A stretch of DNA of 64,000 nt from NCBI GenBank assembly GCA_963920765.1, contig OY987244.1, forward strand, positions 21,618,358-21,682,357, read 5' to 3'. The position numbers and the translations under genes were made by a program. Positions 11,389 to 24,420 of this stretch are shown piece by piece. The notes under the pieces are model-generated. The model was not told where the DNA came from, searched no databases, and saw nothing but the letters and a program-made list of their open reading frames with translations. The first letter of the stretch is position 1. Each line of letters begins with the position of its first letter. Source of the DNA: Ulota crispa. Lineage: Eukaryota > Streptophyta > Bryopsida > Orthotrichales > Orthotrichaceae.

Positions 11389-12770
11389 GGTGATGTCAAA
11401 ACAAAAACAACCCAATGTTAACCGTGTTCATTCCAACAAAATTTTGACATCAATTGGCTTTCAAAATCTAAATTTTTTTGATGTCAAAATCTGTTAACGT
11501 GAACTCAATGTGCAATAGTCAAGAATAGCACTCTCAATGTCCAAAAACACCACAATAACATCTTTCAATACATAAATGTCATTATAGATGTTTACCAATA
11601 CATGAATAGAAACGTAATTACCAGTCTGACAAGGGCACTTTTTTTTCACTATGGGTAACTATCTAGAATTTATCCCTCCAAATTTTGGTAAAAATGCTGT
11701 CCGTTTTAAAATTATGGCCTAAAAAATTAAAGACATTGTTCAAATGTCTGGCTAGACATTGTGATTAACATGATTGTAGTTCCCTCAGTGGAGGGCCAAT
11801 TTCACCACGGGTAGCTTCCTGGATTTAACTATTTACATACGGGTGAAAGGGCTGCCCATTGTATAAAACACAGTTCACAAAAAATTTGGACATCTAACAA
11901 GATGTCTTCCTTGATGTCAAAATGAACATAGCTGCTAGGGTGGCACTAACGGTTTGTTTTACCAGAAGTAACTTCTCCAAAGTTACTGAGCATATACAAG
12001 TGAAATTGTATACCTTAAAAAACACCTACTTTGGGAAGTTCAACATGTCTGCCAAAATGTCTGCTCGGAGGTCAAAACAAACGTGTTTGACACTCTGACA
12101 AATTAGGTCAATTTCACTGAAAGTAATTTTTGGGAGTTACCATGCATTGTAAGGTGAAAAGCCTACTCACTTTAACAATTTAATTTTGTCAAAGTTTGGA
12201 TGTCAAAGACATGTCCATTTCAACATCAACCTCAACATGTCTGCCATGCTGGCAATTCTGGCTCAGTTTAACAGTGTGTAATTTTTCAAAGAGTTATCAT
12301 GCAAGGCTAGGTAAACACATTGCCCATTTCTAGAGTCACAAACCGCGTACATGTTGATGTTTGCTCCAACATTGAGTTACACATCACTATGAACATGATG
12401 TGTCACATTCAAAACAACGTCCACTTTGACATCCTACTGAATGCCCCTTCAGTTTAGGGTGACAATTGGGTTGCAAGAGACTCTCTGAGGTAGATCAAGC
12501 ACGTAACATTTGTGTGGACATGTGCCACAATACTATCAACGTCAACGTTGATGTTTTCACAAACACAATTTCTGATGCAGATAACACTAAGTTATAATGC
12601 TAGGCTGACGACTGTGTGTCCAATGGAACTTCCCACTAAGTATGCAAATGCTTTGAAAGTCCACACTGTTTGTGACTCACGTAGGCCTTGACGTCCACTA
12701 AAATATTGTGAATGTCATACAAAACGTGCTTATGACAATGTTTTGGCCATGTAATCTAGAGCTATAACGT
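11389..12770. repeat. CACTA left subterminal repeat zone
   Basis: Dense short words such as GATGTCAAA, AACATCAAC, AACGTC and ACATGTCTGCC appear in both orientations every few tens of bases. In En/Spm-type elements such arrays bind the element's own DNA-binding protein (TNPA in maize). Which word is bound here is unknown. No coding sequence. Confidence 0.7.
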
Positions 12771-12773
12771 GTA

Positions 12774-15700
12774 TCAATCCTCATCTGCAATGGCATCCTC
12801 TTCATTTCCCTTTGTAGCAGGCACAACATAGGTACCACCCCTAGTGTCTAGTCTTCTTTTGGGTTCCGTTTCTCTTGCAATAGGTGCTAAATCGACAAAG
12901 TTAGCATCGTTACCAACATCAATGATGGCAAGGTCATGTTGATCTTCATGCGGTGTTACACGTTGCCCACGCAAGTCCGTTCTACAAATAATCTTCCATC
13001 CGTTTCTTCCCGCATCGTTTGACAAGATACTTGCTGGCAGTGCAATGGAAATGCAAACAAGTCAGCGTTCATAGTACTGTCCATGCAGTTAAAATTGGCC
13101 ATGCTAAAGCCGTACTTGTCACGCTTGACTGTAGGGAATTGAGCATCCCAGGTGCCTCTCACCTAGTCGCACACCAATACTGTGGTGCAATGGTTGCGAT
13201 AATCCAACTCCAAGATCTCCTCTATGTACCCCACATACTCTATGGTCCTTTCAATGGGTCTTCCATTGAAAATTCCCCATCAAAGTTGTTTAGTGAAAGA
13301 CGCAACCATGCAAGAGTCATGAGTAACAAGACTGTATTTTGCACTCCGAAGTCCAAACACATAAATGCATCCCAAATGCATGCATATGTTGATGTGTAGT
13401 TGCATATCTCTTGGGTGGAAAAGTATATTGGACGATGTTCTCTTCAAGCTCTTCCCTGTCTCTTCGCACATTTGCCACCCGTGACTTCAACCAATTTACG
13501 AATGAAGGAAGCTTGTTCAATTCATCAGGGTACCTTTGCCATCCAAGAAGGCCATGGCAGTGAAATTAAAGTCAATGAGCCTCTCGCTCTTCCCATCTGC
13601 TTGCCTTTGCGGCTCTATAATCCCTGCAACCAGTTGCAAAGCCCTTCAAAAATTTAAGATTTTGATGATATCAGAATATAATATATTTAATCAGCAACCA
13701 TGCCTAGTTGCACATTAATTGAAGCATTGTTCCATTCTCCTGGGTGTCCTCCTGGATACTGCCTGCATTATACTAGACATGCAAAATATGGAGTTGACAT
13801 TTTTGGGGTTTAGAGCTACGTCACACTTTGTACTGTACTCTTCTCTAGGGATGTTGCTATGTTTGAACTAACATATATTAAAACATTATATATAACATGG
13901 AAACAATTTGAAATGTAAGCAAATGGGTTGTTCACAACGTTTGCGAACATACAGAACAACATGGCCACGAGTTCCAATCGGCATTACCAAGTCACAGATG
14001 TAATCATGGTTGTTATAATTTCTAATCACACCTAACATTCACAAGATCATGATGACAATTACTCCCAAAACTGTTCTAGACATGCCACATTGTCAAGAAC
14101 AAACAAATGCGCATGGCCGCGCACTATGTCTGACATCTTTTGTTTCCTAGTCTTGTTGGGGTTTAAGATCTCGTCATTCATAGTTGAATCTTTGTTTGCG
14201 TCCCACGTGCAATGAGTCGTTGCCCTGCCCTGTCTCGTATCATGTACTCTGTGCAAAACCCCAACGCCTCTTCCATGCGATAGCCTTCTGCTATGCTCCC
14301 TTCTGGATGAGCGTAAGATCTAACATAATCCTTCAAGGTCTTCAAGTATCATTCAATGAGATACATCCACCTGCAATGGACAATACCGCAAATAAATAGC
14401 TGCTCCACTAGATGCACGGGGAAGTGTGTCATGACGTTCAAGAATGTTGGTGGAAACTCCTTCTCTAAAATGCAAGTTGCGGTAACAATGTTCTCCATGA
14501 GCTCTTCTTTGTTGTCTTCTGGCACCTCCTTGTAGCATAACCTCTGAAATACTCGACACAACTTTATGATTGCTAGCCGCACCTCTTTGTCTAGAAGGTT
14601 TCTAATTGCCACACAAAGAACCTGCAAATGATAAGTTCTCGCAACGTGATTGTCTGCCAAATGTGATGCATTACTAAACATCAATGACTAGACCATGTCA
14701 TCTACAACAAGCAGTTTTTGTTAATTTTTACATTCAATATAACCTCCTCTACTTCCAAGCACGTCAATTGCGTTCCATTTTGACATGTTCCAGACATCAC
14801 TATTGAGTATTAGATGTCTTATTCATATAAATCAAGTCGTCCATTCACACATACATTACTTTTGCATATGCAATTATGGACATGAAATAGAACGCCAAGG
14901 AGTGGTACATGTTTACCTATTGCATGAAAACGTGGTAGTCATGCGTCTTCATGTATTGAAGTTTTCCGTCCTTGAGTCTCTTTTTAATACAACCCACATA
15001 GTTTGAGGGTGTACGGATGTTTGACACTATTTGCGCAAACTCCTTTTGCTCATTTGGTTTTAAAATGTACGGGGCCTATGGCATGTCAAAACAATCTCCT
15101 TGACAACGCACCCATAACTCTTCTCAGATTCCCAAGTCCTCTAAGTCTTGTCAACTTCCTAGGCTATTGTTCATGCCTAACAGAGTCTTCAAAATGTTTT
15201 TGCACAAGTTCTTTTTGCAGTGCATGACGTCTAATGTGTGTTGAACCAATAAGTGTTGTCAACATGAAATGGATGCTTTTGAATACCAGAACAACAACAT
15301 AGGAATGTCCATTTTGATGTACAGATATTCAGTCAACATTTCTTCCAACATGACATTGTACCCTATGAAAACAGTGCACAACCTTACTGTCATTGTGGAA
15401 AACCTACAAAACGTCTACTGTAACTAAGAGATGTTCTCTTTCATGTCAATATGCACATACAAATTTTGTGCAGTTTAGAGTGACATATAAAATGACTTGA
15501 ATGGGCAGTTGCAAAGACAAACTACATGCACATCCAATTACACTAACATTTACTTTGACGTCTGACCCAATGCCTATTGCATTTTAATTGACATTGATTG
15601 GAATAGTCACTTCTTTCCATTCATATTGTTTGTTTGACAATTAAGAGCACATGCATGAGGGTTTAGGGTTCTCCATTCACACACCTACTAGTACGATAGT

Positions 15701-17488
15701 TCATAGAATGCACTCATTTGTTTCATGCCTGAATAGTGAATGGGATCATCTTTTCCATCCTCTCGACCGCCCATCTCCAAGTACGTTTGGCGCCACCCAG
15801 TATCCCTGATGACATCCAACCCTAACATGATTTTGGGTTTAGGGCAATGGTCGGGATGCCCATTGAATCTTGAGTTTAGCCAATACGGATATGTAGCACG
15901 CAAATACCTGCAAGCCCCGCCATACACAATTTTGTTGCCCCTCATGGACCCATCTGGTAGCATGTCTCCGGTTTTAGCCATCCTTGAGTCAGTGTTAGAG
16001 CCGCACGATGGACATCCCCGATAGCCCTTACAACATAGACTAGATATGAAATTGTGTGCTGGAAAGTCCAAAATTGTCCACATCAACAGCCCACGCATTG
16101 TGAAACGTTGAGAACCCTCAAGCTACAAATAATCCAATGTTAGGACACCCTCCCACAAAATGTGCAACTCCCGTAATAGCGGTTTTATATAAACGTCAAT
16201 GTTCTTTGCAGTTGGAGATTGCTTGCCTGATATGAAGATGCTAAGTGAAATGAAGAATTTCTTTGTCACAAACCATGGCTCAAGATTGTAAATCAATATC
16301 AACACTGGCCACGTTGATCAATTTGTGTTGCTAAGCTTGAACGGATTGACCCCGTCCAAAGCCAACGCCAAACGCATGTTCCGATTCTCAATGCCAAAAT
16401 TCCTAAAGGCAGCATCTACGTTGATGTGCTTCTATACGGGGCTGTCTACTACTGAACGCATCACACCGTCATTGCTAACATGCTCGGTATGGCCCATCAG
16501 CATGCTTGCAATATTTGGCAATCTCTACATTTGCTTCAAACGCGAGATGAGAGGAAAATGTCGAATGACTTTTGCAGGAACAGCATCTGTACTGTCCATC
16601 CAATTCAATTTTGAACACTTTGGACATTCATTCAACGTTGCTTCTTTGTCCTCATACAACATACACCCGTTACGGTAGGTATGAAAGTTGTAATACTCCA
16701 AACCTAATCTACGTATGGTTTTTTTTGCCTCGTACTGAGTCCTTGGCAATTTATTATCAAGGGGCAGCAAATTTGTTGCCAAATATTGCAACAGCTCGTT
16801 TGGAAATCTGTTGTTAATACCAAAGACAACGCACATATACATGAGAACAATGGTGGCTGACACCACGCTTGTCTTCAAACTTGTGTACAAAGGTGTTGAT
16901 GCAAACTTGTACAACTCTTGCAACCCATCAGTGTGGCATCATTATGGTCCTCAAACTCGGGGGGACGTTTGCGTTAGCATGGGCCTATTGGTGCAAATTG
17001 TCAACATTGTTGAAGGCCTCTATCACTTGCCTTTGCACATCATGATGCTTGTCCAACACAACGTTCTTGTTGTCAATGCCAGCTCTTTCTTCGACACTCG
17101 GCACCTCACTCTCAGCACAAGCTTCATTGACATCAGCTTTGCCAAGAACATCAATGTTGCCCATAATGACATTGTCGTCATCATAAGCCATGTCTTCAAC
17201 CTAGATTCCTTGCTGAGGGAATCCATCTCGTGGATCACCGCCTATTATGGATCGCATCAAGAATGGATCCCTGTCCACAAGCGGGTGGTGCCTTCTAATC
17301 ACCTCAATACGTTTGCGTAAACCTCCATGACAATCTCTACATGGACAAGGAAAGGACAAGTAGTTCTTCTCTGTAGCAACTTGCAATTTTGTTTGCAAAA
17401 TCAAATCTTCGAGTGAGATATGCCACAGCGTATGCCCGTTAGCTGCGATTTGGATTCTTGCACTGCGTGGAGGCATACTAAATGGCAA
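12774..17488 (-). pseudogene. CACTA TNP2-type transposase (Transposase_21 with DUF4218- and DUF4216-like parts), decayed
   Basis: Recognisable blocks run in family order on the minus strand. At 17488-17201 is the N-terminus (FPCPCRDCHGG, then DPFLMRSIIGGDP). At 16923-16525 are LLPLDNKLPRTQYEAKKTIR and CMLYEDKEATLNECPKCSKL. At 16305-16123 are a YNLEPWFVTKKFF block and IDVYIKPLLRELHILWEG. At 16098-15688 are DFPAHNFISSLCCKGYRGCP and SCGSNTD. At 14684-14349 are NVMTHFPVHLVEQLFICGIV and HCRWMY (DUF4218-like). At 13162-12774 are KRDKYGFSMANFN and NGWKIICRTDLRG (DUF4216-like end). The pieces lie in different frames with stops between some. A frameshift near 13030 separates the last two blocks, and the long gap 15230-15680 resembles an intron with element-type repeats. 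TNP2 proteins cut and join CACTA ends. This copy appears non-functional. Confidence 0.88.
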
Positions 17489-18029
17489 GTTGGCTAGTTC
17501 AGGGGCCCGTGTTGTTGCATGTCCATTTTGTTAGAACATGAATTAGACATACAGAATGCAAGAAATTCATTAATTCATAATATGTATACCAAACTCTCAA
17601 TGCATACCTAGACATGTAGTGTGGGCTGGACTTGAGATGGGAATGTATCGTAAATGTAAAGGAAACGTAAGGAGACAACTACATTAATGTCTGCTGTTGC
17701 GTTTTCAAAACGTACTGCCTGTCCAATATAACATCAACATAAACATGAACGTAAAAATCTATGTGAACATCAACATGTGAACAACGTTGGGTAACGTCAA
17801 TATGACATTATTGTGCACCTATATATTCACAAAAAACATCCACAAATTACAAATAGTACCAAGTCTAAGATTTTCAACTCAAATCCACTTTGTTTTTCAA
17901 TTATAAATTATCTAAGTTATCCTCAATTGCTAATCCCTAACCTTGAGGTAATACTAATACTAAGCAGTTCATGAGTAATGGATCCAATACATCAAGCGCT
18001 ATGGAAAACATCCCCATAGCCCAAAACAA
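17489..18029. other. CACTA interior between transposase start and repeat array
   Basis: Contains another patch of GATGTC/AACATC words (about 17680-17830) like the subterminal zones. No coding sequence recognised; probably promoter, leader or first intron of the minus-strand transposase. Confidence 0.5.
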
Positions 18030-19810
18030 ACCAAGAATTTATCAAACTAGAATGAGAAAATAGCCCTAGCACATCGACAGAACTTAGTAATCAATCAACA
18101 AATCCAAATTTTATCAATTTTGAATGAGAAAATAGCCAAAACACAAGGCGAGAACTTAGCAATCAAATAAATACAAAAATCAAAACTCAAATTTCAAAAA
18201 ACTACCTTGACAATCCCTAACAAACCCAATTATTATCAAACTCAAATGAGAAAATAGCCATACACAAGGCCAAATCTTAGCAATCAAACAAATACTACAA
18301 CCAAAGCTTAAATTTCAAAAAATTACCTTGCAGTCCCTAACAAAGCCCAATTTTTATCAAACTAGAATGAGAAAATAGCCATACACAAGGCTAGATCTAA
18401 GCAATCAATCAAGGACCAAAATAAGAGCTTAAAATTCAAAAAAATACCTTGCGGCCCTTAAATAAAACCATTTTTATCCACTTTGAATGAGAAAATAGCC
18501 AAAACCCAAGGCTTGAACTTAGCAATCAATCAATGAAGCCAAATTTTTTTCAAACTCAAATGAGAAAATAGCCCTACAGAAAGGCCGAAACTTGGCAATC
18601 AAACAAATACAAAAATTAGAGCTTAAAATTCAGAGAAACACCTTGACAGCAATCAACAAATCCAAGTTTTTTTAATTTCAAATGAGAAAATAGCCCTACA
18701 CAAAGGCCAAAACTTGGCAATTAAACAAATACCAAAATCAGAGCTTCAAACTCAGAAAATCACTTTGACAGCAATCAACAAACCCAAGTTTTTTTAATTT
18801 CAAATGAGAAAATAGCCCTACACAAAGGCTAGAACTAAGTAATTAAACAATTACAAAAATCAAAGCTTCAAATTCAGAAAATCACCTTGATAGCCCCTAA
18901 CTAACCCAAATTTTATCAAACTCAAATGAGATAATAACCATACACAAGGCCAGATCTAAGCAATCAATCAAGGACCAAATGAGAGCTTAAAATTCACAAA
19001 ATTACCTTGCGGCTCCTAAATAAAACAATTTTTATCAAAATTGAATGACCAAATACCACTAACACTGGACAGAACCTAGCAATCAATCAATGAACCCAAA
19101 TTTTTATCAAACTCAAATGAGAAAATAGCCCTATAGAAAGGCCAGAACTTGGCAATCAAACAAATACCAAATCAGAGCTTAAAACTCAAAAAATCACCTT
19201 GACAGCAATCAACAGACCCAATTTTTTTCAATTTTGAATGAGAAAATAGCCCTACACGAAGGCTTGAACTCAGGATTCAATCAAATACCAAATCAGAGCT
19301 TAAATTTGAAAAAATCACCTTGCAACCCCTGACAAAGCCCAATTTTTATCAAACTAGAATGAGAAAATAGCTGTACACTGGACAGAACTTAGCAATCAAT
19401 CAAGGACCAAAATGAGAGCTTAAAATTCAGAAAATTACCTTGACAGCCCCTAACTAAAACAAATTTTATCAAACTCAATTGAGAAAATAGCCAAAACACG
19501 TGGACAGAACCTAGCAATCAATCAAAAACCAAAATCATTGACAAAATTTACAGCCCTAACCCCTCTTCATTCCATTACAAATTCAGAATTCATTAATTCC
19601 AAATGAGAGAACGTACCTAACTAATGGACAAAGCATGATTGACTAAAAAAATACCAGAACTCACGTATATGAGTTAAAGCATCCCTCAAGCCCATAGAGA
19701 AGTCTAAATTTGACCAAATCAATGTCAGAACATACTCTAACAAGTGCACACAATCTACCAATCAAATCAAATACCAAAAACTAGTGATTAAAGTTCCTCA
19801 GCCCCTTTCA
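18030..19810 (+). repeat. ~121-bp minisatellite array 1
   Basis: About fifteen imperfect units are marked by the recurring words AAATGAGAAAATAGCC, GGCCAGAACTTAGCAATCAA and AAATTACCTTGACAG. GAGAAAATAGCC occurs near 18054, 18126, 18248, 18369, 18489, 18562, 18684, 18806, 18928, 19119, 19240, 19361 and 19481, with spacings of ~121 bp or, in short units, ~72 bp; the short units lack the AGAGCTTAAAATTCAGAAAA part. The same unit reappears in inverse orientation at 21900-24080. Confidence 0.9.
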
Positions 19811-21332
19811 AGCTGTACGATCACACTGTAAGATACAATATACGGGGCAAGGACATCTACATGTGGGACTACTTCAATTGATAAAGTCCACATCTACTTG
19901 CAATGACCCACCCTACTTTTGGTTGGAGTTGAAGGTGTCTCTACACATGAATGTTTTCAACATTATGGGAAATATTTGTATGAAAAAAAAAAATCATTGA
20001 CATTTCTTTAGAGATATCCAAATAACCACTGGCATTTCTTAATTTCTGCACAAAACTATATTAGACAATACCTCAAGTAATTTTAGAGTGATGGCATCAA
20101 TTTTCAATTTAACAATAACTTTGAAGAAGCCTAGATTGCAATGCATACTCCATTATTGGAAGCTGGCATTTTTTGAAAAAAATTGGCAATTTTTTTCTTG
20201 TATACGCTTGAAACCCACCTCCTTTTTTAAGCAATATGTCCTTAAATTGCCCAAGAAATAATTACTGCCTCAGCATGAAGCTTGACAATACAATGGTTTT
20301 TTTTTTAATCTATTGCATCATTGCTCATAGAATTTTGGATTTTGACATTGTTTAAAACGCAATGACGTCAACTTTGATGTCTATCATGAAGTTTCAGGCA
20401 ACACTTGACTCTCGCTAACGTGGATTTTGAGAAAATGATAATCTCATAGTATTCCACGTGGTGTACTAAATATACAAGATGACATTATTGCCTAGCTTCT
20501 ATTAGAAGGCTCAAAAAATTGCATGGAATCAGTAGGTGGTTTATAGTCTGTCATTCTAGATTGTGAATGTGCACGATGCATCTCAAAGACGTCAATGCAA
20601 TGCATTACAAAGATGATAGGGTTTAGAAGGTTGGAGAAGGCATACCACTAGATTTGGAGGTCACGGATGCTGCATTTGCCGTATTCACAAATTTCGTGCA
20701 GCAAGTGGCCACCATAACTTCTTTTATAGCTCCAATCACGCGATCCAAGAGTGCGCGAACAAGACAAGGATTGGCTAGCAACCAAGATGCAAGGCTTGGA
20801 AGAGAGGCTACTGCGCATGGAAGCAAGGCAATGAGGGCAGAGCGGACAAGACTCTCAGCCACAAGAGGTTCCGCAGCGTTGTTGCTGAAGGGGAGGCCAG
20901 GTCAGTGTGCAACACGAGTAGAAGCGGCTGCATCAAGAGTAGTGATTGGAGGAGCAACGACACAAGAAGCGGCAATTGGAGCCCTAGGGACACGCGAGAA
21001 TGGAGAACATGTAAGCTTTAGTGGTAGTAGGCCCCACTTGTGGTACCTGGCTGCATGGCCGTGCCGCCAATCTAGCGGTTCCGGCTTTAATGAGCTTGGC
21101 TGATAGGATGGGTGGGATTTGTTCCTGTGGACAGTAGAGGTAGGCGCTAGAGAGTTGGAGACATTCACAATTTACAGATTCAAATGTCTTGTTGTTGTAG
21201 GTGTGTTGATGTTGCGTTGCTTGCTTCAAGTTTGTTGTGGTTGTTCATGCAAAGATAAGGTTGGAATTGCATCTGGTAGTACTCAGCCTTTTATCTTGGC
21301 AGTTTCAGCGTTGGACTTCTAAACCAGCAAGG
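19811..21332. other. CACTA central region between the two repeat arrays
   Basis: AT-rich to about 20580, then of mixed composition with open frames on both strands around 20623-21229. None of these frames shows similarity I recognise. By position this is where the minus-strand transposase and plus-strand accessory transcripts would start, so divergent promoters are expected here, but no TATA box could be assigned convincingly. Confidence 0.4.
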
Positions 21333-21629
21333 ATGGGAAAGACATTGGGATCAAAGAAGTGGCCTCGCTCTCCGCAATCACAGCCCATTGACTTGGGTGA
21401 TGGGTCGGACGACAGTCGGAGGCATGGTGAGCCCCAGCGCAGATGCAGCGAGGAGGCACGCCCGAAGGCTCGGCAAGACTCAGGAGCATCCAACTCGAGA
21501 GGAAAGGCCAAACTGCCAATGGAAGTGGTGCCGCGACAGCAGGCTCCAAAGGGACAAGTAAAGCAATCCTCAAAACCTCAAGAGGAAATTGAGGTTCGAG
21601 AGGAGGCGCAAGAGGAATACATGTACTAG
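21333..21629 (+). CDS. candidate first exon of the CACTA accessory (TNP1-like) gene
   Basis: An ATG at 21333 opens a 99-codon frame that begins MGKTLGSKKWPRSPQSQPID, followed by LGDGSDDSRR and a hydrophilic, Lys/Arg/Glu-rich remainder (KPQEEIEVREEAQEEYMY). It is highly charged with no membrane segment and probably nuclear in character. The ORF stops at 21629; a possible splice donor is the GTAAAG near 21555, but this is not certain. It lies just upstream of the second repeat array and, with the charged exons at 36640-38560 on the same strand, could form the accessory gene whose long intron later received the gypsy element. The function is not known and the link is positional. Confidence 0.3.
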   Translation: MGKTLGSKKWPRSPQSQPIDLGDGSDDSRRHGEPQRRCSEEARPKARQDSGASNSRGKAKLPMEVVPRQQAPKGQVKQSSKPQEEIEVREEAQEEYMY

Positions 21630-21899
21630 TTTCTTTGGTACCTCCGAGAACGTCACTTGTCATACGTAGTGAACGTCTCGTATATGTCAAAACAAGCAAG
21701 AATTCAGATTTGAATCTAGGGTACTTTGAGTTTGTAGTCATTGATTGCTTGTATTTGATTGATTTGTAAGTTGTGTCCATGTAGTGGGTGCATTTTATCT
21801 TCCCGGTTTAAAAAATTCTGGGCTCAGTATGAGCCCTCAAGGGATTGCTTTTAATTTAATCACCAATTGCTTCTGGCTCAAAGAATAGTAAGATGTGTC

Positions 21900-24080
21900 C
21901 TTGTATCTCTGCTATTTCCTCCTTTGAGTTTGAAAAAATTTGGGTGCGTTGACTGCTATCAAGGTGATTTTCTGAGTTTTAAGCTCTGATTTTTGTATTT
22001 GTTTGCTTGCCAAGTTTTGGCCTTTGTGTAGGGCTATTTTTTCATTCGATTTTGATAAAAATTTGGGTTCATTGATTGATTGCTAGGTTTTGTCCAATGT
22101 TAGGGATATTTGGTCATTTGACTTTGATAAAAAAATGTTTTAATTAGGGACCGCAAGGTAATTTTTTGAATTTTAAGCTCTCGTTTTGGTCCTTGATTGA
22201 TTGCTTAGTTTTGGCCTTGTGTATGGCTATATTCTCATTTGAATTTGATAAAATATGGGTTTGTTAGGAGCTGTCAGGGTGGTTTTTTGAATTTGAAGCT
22301 TTGATTTTTGTATTTGTTTGATTGCCCAATTCTGGCCTTTGTGTAGGGCTATTTTCTCATTTGAGTTTGAAAAAATTTGGGTTTGTTGATTGGTTGCTAA
22401 GTTCTGTCCAGTTTTAGGGGTATTTGGTCAATTGATTTTGATAAAAGAATGTTCTAGTTAAGGCCTGTCAAGGTAATTTTGTGAAATCTAAGCTCTGATT
22501 TGATATTTGATTGATTTCTAAGTTCTGGCCATGTGTTAGGGGTATTTGATCATTTGAGTTTGATAAATGTAGTTTTAGTTAAGGGCTGCCAAGGTAGTTT
22601 TGTGAAATCTAAGCTCAGGTTTGGTATTTGATTGATTGCTTGGTTCTGTCCATGTGTTTTGTCTATTTTCTCATTCGAGTTTGATAAAAAATGTTTTAGT
22701 TAGGGGCCGCAAGGTAATTGTTTGAATTTTAATCTTTGATTTTGGTATTTGTTTGATTGGTAAGTTCAAGCCTTGTGTTTTGGCTGTTTTGTCATTCAAA
22801 GTGGATAAAAATTGGGTTAGTTAGGGCTTGTGAAGGTAATTTTTTGAAAGTTAAGCATTGAGTTTGGTCTTTGATTGATTGCTAAGTTCTTTCCATGTGT
22901 ATGGCTATTATCTCATTTGAGTTTGATAAAAATTGGGCTTTGTTAGGGGCTGCAAGGTAATTTTTTGAAATTTGAGCTTTGATTTTGGTTAGTTGATTGA
23001 TTGCTAAGTTCAATCCATCTGTTAGGGATATTTGGTCATTCGAGTTTGATAAACATTGTTTTAGATAGGGAATGTCAAGGTAATTTTGTGAAATCTAAGC
23101 TCTGATTTGGTATTTGGTTGAATGTTAAGTTCTGGCCTTTGTGTAGGGCTATTTTCTCATTCAAAATTGAAATTTTTTGGGTTTGTTGATTGCATGCTAA
23201 ATTCTGTCCAATGTTAGGGGTATTTGGTCAATTGATTTTGATAAAAAATGTTTTAGCTAGGGCTTGTTAAGGTAATTTTGTGAAATCTAAGCTTTGATTT
23301 GGGTTCGTTAATTGATTCCTAAGTTCTGGCCATGTGATAGGGGTATTTGGTCATTCGAATTTGATAAAAAATGTTTTAGTTAAGGGCTGTAAAGTTGATA
23401 TTTTGAATATTAAGCTCTAATTTTTGTATTTGTTTAATTGCTTAGTTCTAGCCTTTGTGTAGGGCTATTTTCTCATTTCAATTTGATAAAATTTGGGTTA
23501 GTTAGGGGCTATCGAAATTGATTATCTAAATTTAAGCTCTGATTTTTGTATTTGTTTGATTGTCAGGTTTTGGCCTTTGTGTAGGGCTATTTTCCCATTT
23601 GAAATTTAAAAAATTTGGATTCGTTGATTGCTGTCAAGGTGATATTTTGAGTTTTAAGCTCTAATTTTTGTATTCGTTTGATTGCCAAGTTTTGGCCTTT
23701 GTGTAGGGATTTTTTTTCATTTGAAATTGATAAAAATTTGGATTTGTTGATTGATTGCTAAGTTCTATCCAGTGTTAGGGATATTTGGTCATTCGAGTTT
23801 GATAAAAATTGTTTTAGATAGGGGCCGTCAAGGTAATTTTGTGTAATCTAAGCTCTGATTTGGTATTTGATTGATTCCTAAGTTCTGGCCATGTGTTAGG
23901 GATATTTGGTCATTTGAGTTTGATAAAAATTGGGTTCATTAGAGGCTACAAGGTACTTTTTTGAAATTGAAGCTCTGATTTTGGTATTTAATTGATTGCT
24001 AAGTTCTATCCATGTGTTAGGGACTATTTTCTCATTTGGGATCGATTAAAATTGGGTTTGCTAGGGGCTCTGAGGGGACA
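21900..24080 (-). repeat. ~121-bp minisatellite array 2 (inverted relative to array 1)
   Basis: Roughly twenty imperfect units carry the complements of the array 1 words: GGCTATTTTCTCATTTGA, TTGATTGATTGCTAAGTTCT, CAAGGTAATTTTTTGAA and TTAAGCTCTGATTTTTG. Units are again ~121 bp with shorter ~72-bp variants. Each unit read on the plus strand contains AAGGTAATTT, which resembles a 5' splice site. The array sits in what may be the first intron of the plus-strand accessory gene. Confidence 0.9.
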
Positions 24081-24420
24081 TTTCAATCATTCTTCACTAA
24101 ATTTTGGTACTTGATTTGATGGGATATAGTTGGTTTCAAGGGTTCATTCTCTAATAGTATCTTTGATGGTTATAAATGGAAGGCCTCAGTGGAAGGAGGA
24201 TGATGATATGTGCATGGTGTACATGTTTGAAGCTCGTCAAGTCTTAGCTAATGTGTCTTGTAGACATACATGGTTGTTTCTACAGATGTCATTGTTAAAT
24301 GTAATGTTTCTTTTGATGTCGTGATTGTTCACCAGGATGTCACGTAATGTGGCATCGTGGCTATACTACTTCGGATGTATGTCATTAATGAATGATTTTT
24401 GTTTTTAGTAATTTTGGGAA
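24081..24420. other. CACTA interior downstream of array 2
   Basis: Non-coding, with GATGTC words near 24287 and 24317 like those in the subterminal zones. No feature beyond that. Confidence 0.4.

Noticed and set aside
13019..13399. Plus-strand 126-codon frame
   Set aside because: Complement of the minus-strand transposase C-terminal region.
20654..21229. Overlapping frames on both strands in the CACTA centre as genes
   Set aside because: No recognisable domain; frames on opposite strands overlap and codon content looks arbitrary.
18030..24080. CRISPR-like or satellite centromere array
   Set aside because: Units are ~121 bp and imperfect without unique spacers, limited in number, inverted, and enclosed in a transposon.
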